Shown here: positions 62,796 through 64,000 of the stretch, one piece after another
Layout of the letters: every line of letters begins with the position of its first letter
Position numbering within the stretch: the first letter of the stretch is position 1
Source of the DNA: Mangrovimicrobium sp048323675
GTDB taxonomy: Bacteria > Pseudomonadota > Gammaproteobacteria > Pseudomonadales > Halieaceae
Direction of reading: 5' to 3'
Assembly: GCF_048323675.1 (NCBI RefSeq)
Contig: NZ_JBLWFK010000002.1
Coordinates: 1,054,001-1,118,000, forward strand
Length of the DNA: 64,000 bases
Made by a program: the position numbers and the translations under genes
Notes under the pieces: generated by a model
What the model saw: the letters and a program-made list of their open reading frames with translations, nothing else
Told to the model about the DNA's origin: nothing
Database searches by the model: none

Positions 62796-63490
62796 GCCTG
62801 CTCCTCTTTCCAGGCCAGGTACCAGGCGGCCAGCGCCAGGTCATCCGGCGCTGTCACCTTGAAGTTTGCCGGCGAACCGGGAACCAGTTGAACGGGGTAA
62901 CCGGCCAGTTCCATCGCCGAGGCTTCATCGGTCACCGGCAGGCCAGCGGCCAGCGCGGCGGCCAGCGCGGCGCGCAATTCACCGAGGCGAAACATCTGCG
63001 GGGTCTGCGCCCGCCACAGCCGGCTGCGGTCGAGGGTGGCGGCAACCCGGCCATCCTCCCCGGCCTGCTTCACCGTGTCGACAATGGGTTCGGCGAGGAT
63101 GCCGCCGACGCCGGACGCCAGCACCGTGTCGAGCAGGCGCTGCAGGTCCTGCGCCGGCAGTCCCGGGCGCGCGGCGTCGTGCACCAGCACCCAGTCGTCA
63201 ACACCACCCGGAACCGCGTTGAGCGCGGCGAGCACGGAATCCGCACGCTCGGCGCCACCGACGACGCGCTGCACGCCCGGCTCGCCAAACAGCGGCAGGG
63301 TATCGGCGAAATTGTCGTCGGGGTGCAAGGCGATGGTCACCGAAGCGATGCGCGCATCGCGCAGCAGGGCGCGCACGCTGTGCTCGAGCAGGGTGATGTC
63401 GTCAAAGCGCAGGTACTGCTTGGGAATATCGCTGCCCATACGCGCACCGATACCGGCGGCGGGCACTACGGCGTGGCAGATGCCGCTCAT
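62792..63490 (-). CDS. ispD: 2-C-methyl-D-erythritol 4-phosphate cytidylyltransferase
   Basis: This 232-residue MEP-pathway enzyme has the CTP-binding VVPAAGIGARMGSDIPKQYL segment at the N-terminus, VLVHDAARPGL, and the C-terminal TDEASAMELAGYPVQLVPG block. The start overlaps the ftsB stop (ATGA) and its end overlaps ispF, giving a tightly coupled ftsB-ispD-ispF-truD run. Confidence 0.97.
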   Translation of the reverse strand: MSGICHAVVPAAGIGARMGSDIPKQYLRFDDITLLEHSVRALLRDARIASVTIALHPDDNFADTLPLFGEPGVQRVVGGAERADSVLAALNAVPGGVDDWVLVHDAARPGLPAQDLQRLLDTVLASGVGGILAEPIVDTVKQAGEDGRVAATLDRSRLWRAQTPQMFRLGELRAALAAALAAGLPVTDEASAMELAGYPVQLVPGSPANFKVTAPDDLALAAWYLAWKEEQA

Positions 63491-63792
63491 TGCTTGCCGT
63501 CACCGGCAGCGCTGTCCGCGGCGGCGTCATCCACCTGGTAGAAGACCTCGCCCTCGCGCACCAGGTTGAGCTGTTCCCGGGCGCGCTGCTCGACCGCCTC
63601 GTTGCCGCTCTTGAGGTTGAGCACCTCGCGTTCGAGGACCTCGTTGCGGGCGCGCAGTTGGTCGTTTTCCCGATTGAACTCGGTCACCTGTTTTTCCAGG
63701 CGATGTATTTCAGCGAGGCTGCCCTCGGCGATCCACAAGCGGTATTGCAATACCAGCAGGAGGAATACGAGAACCGCGAGCAGCCAGCGCAT
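63487..63792 (-). CDS. ftsB: cell division protein FtsB
   Basis: This 101-residue septum protein has one N-terminal membrane helix (LLAVLVFLLLVLQYRLWI) and a coiled coil with the hallmark LRARNEVLEREVLNLKSGNE, followed by EQRAREQLNLVREGEVFYQV. It forms a complex with FtsL and FtsQ. It lies between eno and ispD, the conserved gammaproteobacterial position. Confidence 0.96.
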   Translation of the reverse strand: MRWLLAVLVFLLLVLQYRLWIAEGSLAEIHRLEKQVTEFNRENDQLRARNEVLEREVLNLKSGNEAVEQRAREQLNLVREGEVFYQVDDAAADSAAGDGKQ

Positions 63793-63804
63793 AGCGTGCC
63801 GGAA

Positions 63805-64000
63805 TCAGCGCTTGAACTCGGCCATACCGCGATAGGGAGCGCGTCCGCCCAGTTCCGCCTCGATACGCAGCAGGCGGTTGTACTTCGCCACCCGGTCGGA
63901 ACGGCACAGGGAGCCGGTCTTGATCTGGCCGGCCGCGGTGGCCACGGCGAGATCGGCGATGGTGGCATCCTCGGTCTCGCCGGAGCGGTGGGAGATGACT
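63805..64000 (-). CDS. eno: enolase, C-terminal part (5' end beyond the window)
   Basis: The minus strand translates to the last 64 residues of enolase: VISHRSGETEDATIADLAVA, then GQIKTGSLCRSDRVAKYN and RIEAELGGRAPYRGMAEFKR. The HRSGETED active-site loop is present. The stop is 12 bp before ftsB. The rest of the gene lies outside the window. Confidence 0.96.
   Translation of the reverse strand, partial: VISHRSGETEDATIADLAVATAAGQIKTGSLCRSDRVAKYNRLLRIEAELGGRAPYRGMAEFKR

Noticed and set aside
62314..62844. N-terminal extension of truD
   Set aside because: The frame overlaps ispF and ispD; truD homology starts at the ATG at 62313, which overlaps the ispF stop.

Overview
The window is a GC-rich gammaproteobacterial chromosome segment. 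It holds the conserved block eno-ftsB-ispD-ispF-truD-pcm-(DUF368)-nlpD-rpoS with fdxA and mutS nearby, plus dusA, mnmC, hrpA, mlaA and an HsbR/HsbA-like regulator pair. This, together with several crotonase, SDR, LLM and CoA-transferase genes, fits a marine aerobic heterotroph of the Cellvibrionales/Halieaceae type. The taxonomic placement is inference from gene content only.

Layout. 1-4080 is an AT-richer tract that looks like the dusA-proximal end of an integrated island: a lipoprotein phosphoesterase, a DUF1254 protein, and a tyrosine integrase reading away from the 5' end of dusA. 4056-10009 holds dusA, an atypical crotonase, transaldolase, a response-regulator phosphatase with its STAS partner, and mlaA. 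10067-12053 is a compact HvfABC-type (bufferin) operon: a Cys-repeat precursor peptide, a DUF692 enzyme and its DUF2063 partner. hrpA and a rare fusion of a dicarboxylate-type symporter with a periplasmic binding domain follow.

18351-25225 is an envelope-related plus-strand cluster: a lipoprotein hydrolase, an LssY_C lipoprotein, an exported protein with Fam20C-kinase-like motifs, an exported metallophosphoesterase, an ATP/ADP-translocase-family transporter and a MaoC hydratase. The last four genes overlap one another. I read this as a candidate extracytoplasmic phosphorylation module (kinase, phosphatase, nucleotide carrier). 25226-37411 holds mnmC, glutaminyl cyclase, an M16 protease, an MFS transporter, an LLM oxidoreductase, an aspartoacylase-like/GCS2 pair and a SIMPL protein. 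37474-43913 holds formaldehyde detoxification genes, a crotonase, a GST, a retropepsin-like protease, a quinone reductase and a peroxiredoxin. 44012-50810 is a catabolic island (LLM, two SDRs, a 3-hydroxyisobutyrate-dehydrogenase-like protein, CMD, aldehyde dehydrogenase) facing a divergent GntR regulator. 50884-64000 holds mutS, fdxA, a MobA-like transferase, a membrane protein, a CaiB CoA-transferase and the rpoS-to-eno block.

The most unusual non-coding signal is a family of dispersed palindromic elements at about 39532-39662, 47446-47568, 53548-53670 and 53798-53921, with a probable truncated copy at position 1. Each has the same core of about 60 bp with two hairpins, framed by a long inverted repeat whose sequence differs at every locus. 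Two copies that share outer flanks show compensatory differences in their arms, as expected if the structure and not the arm sequence is maintained.
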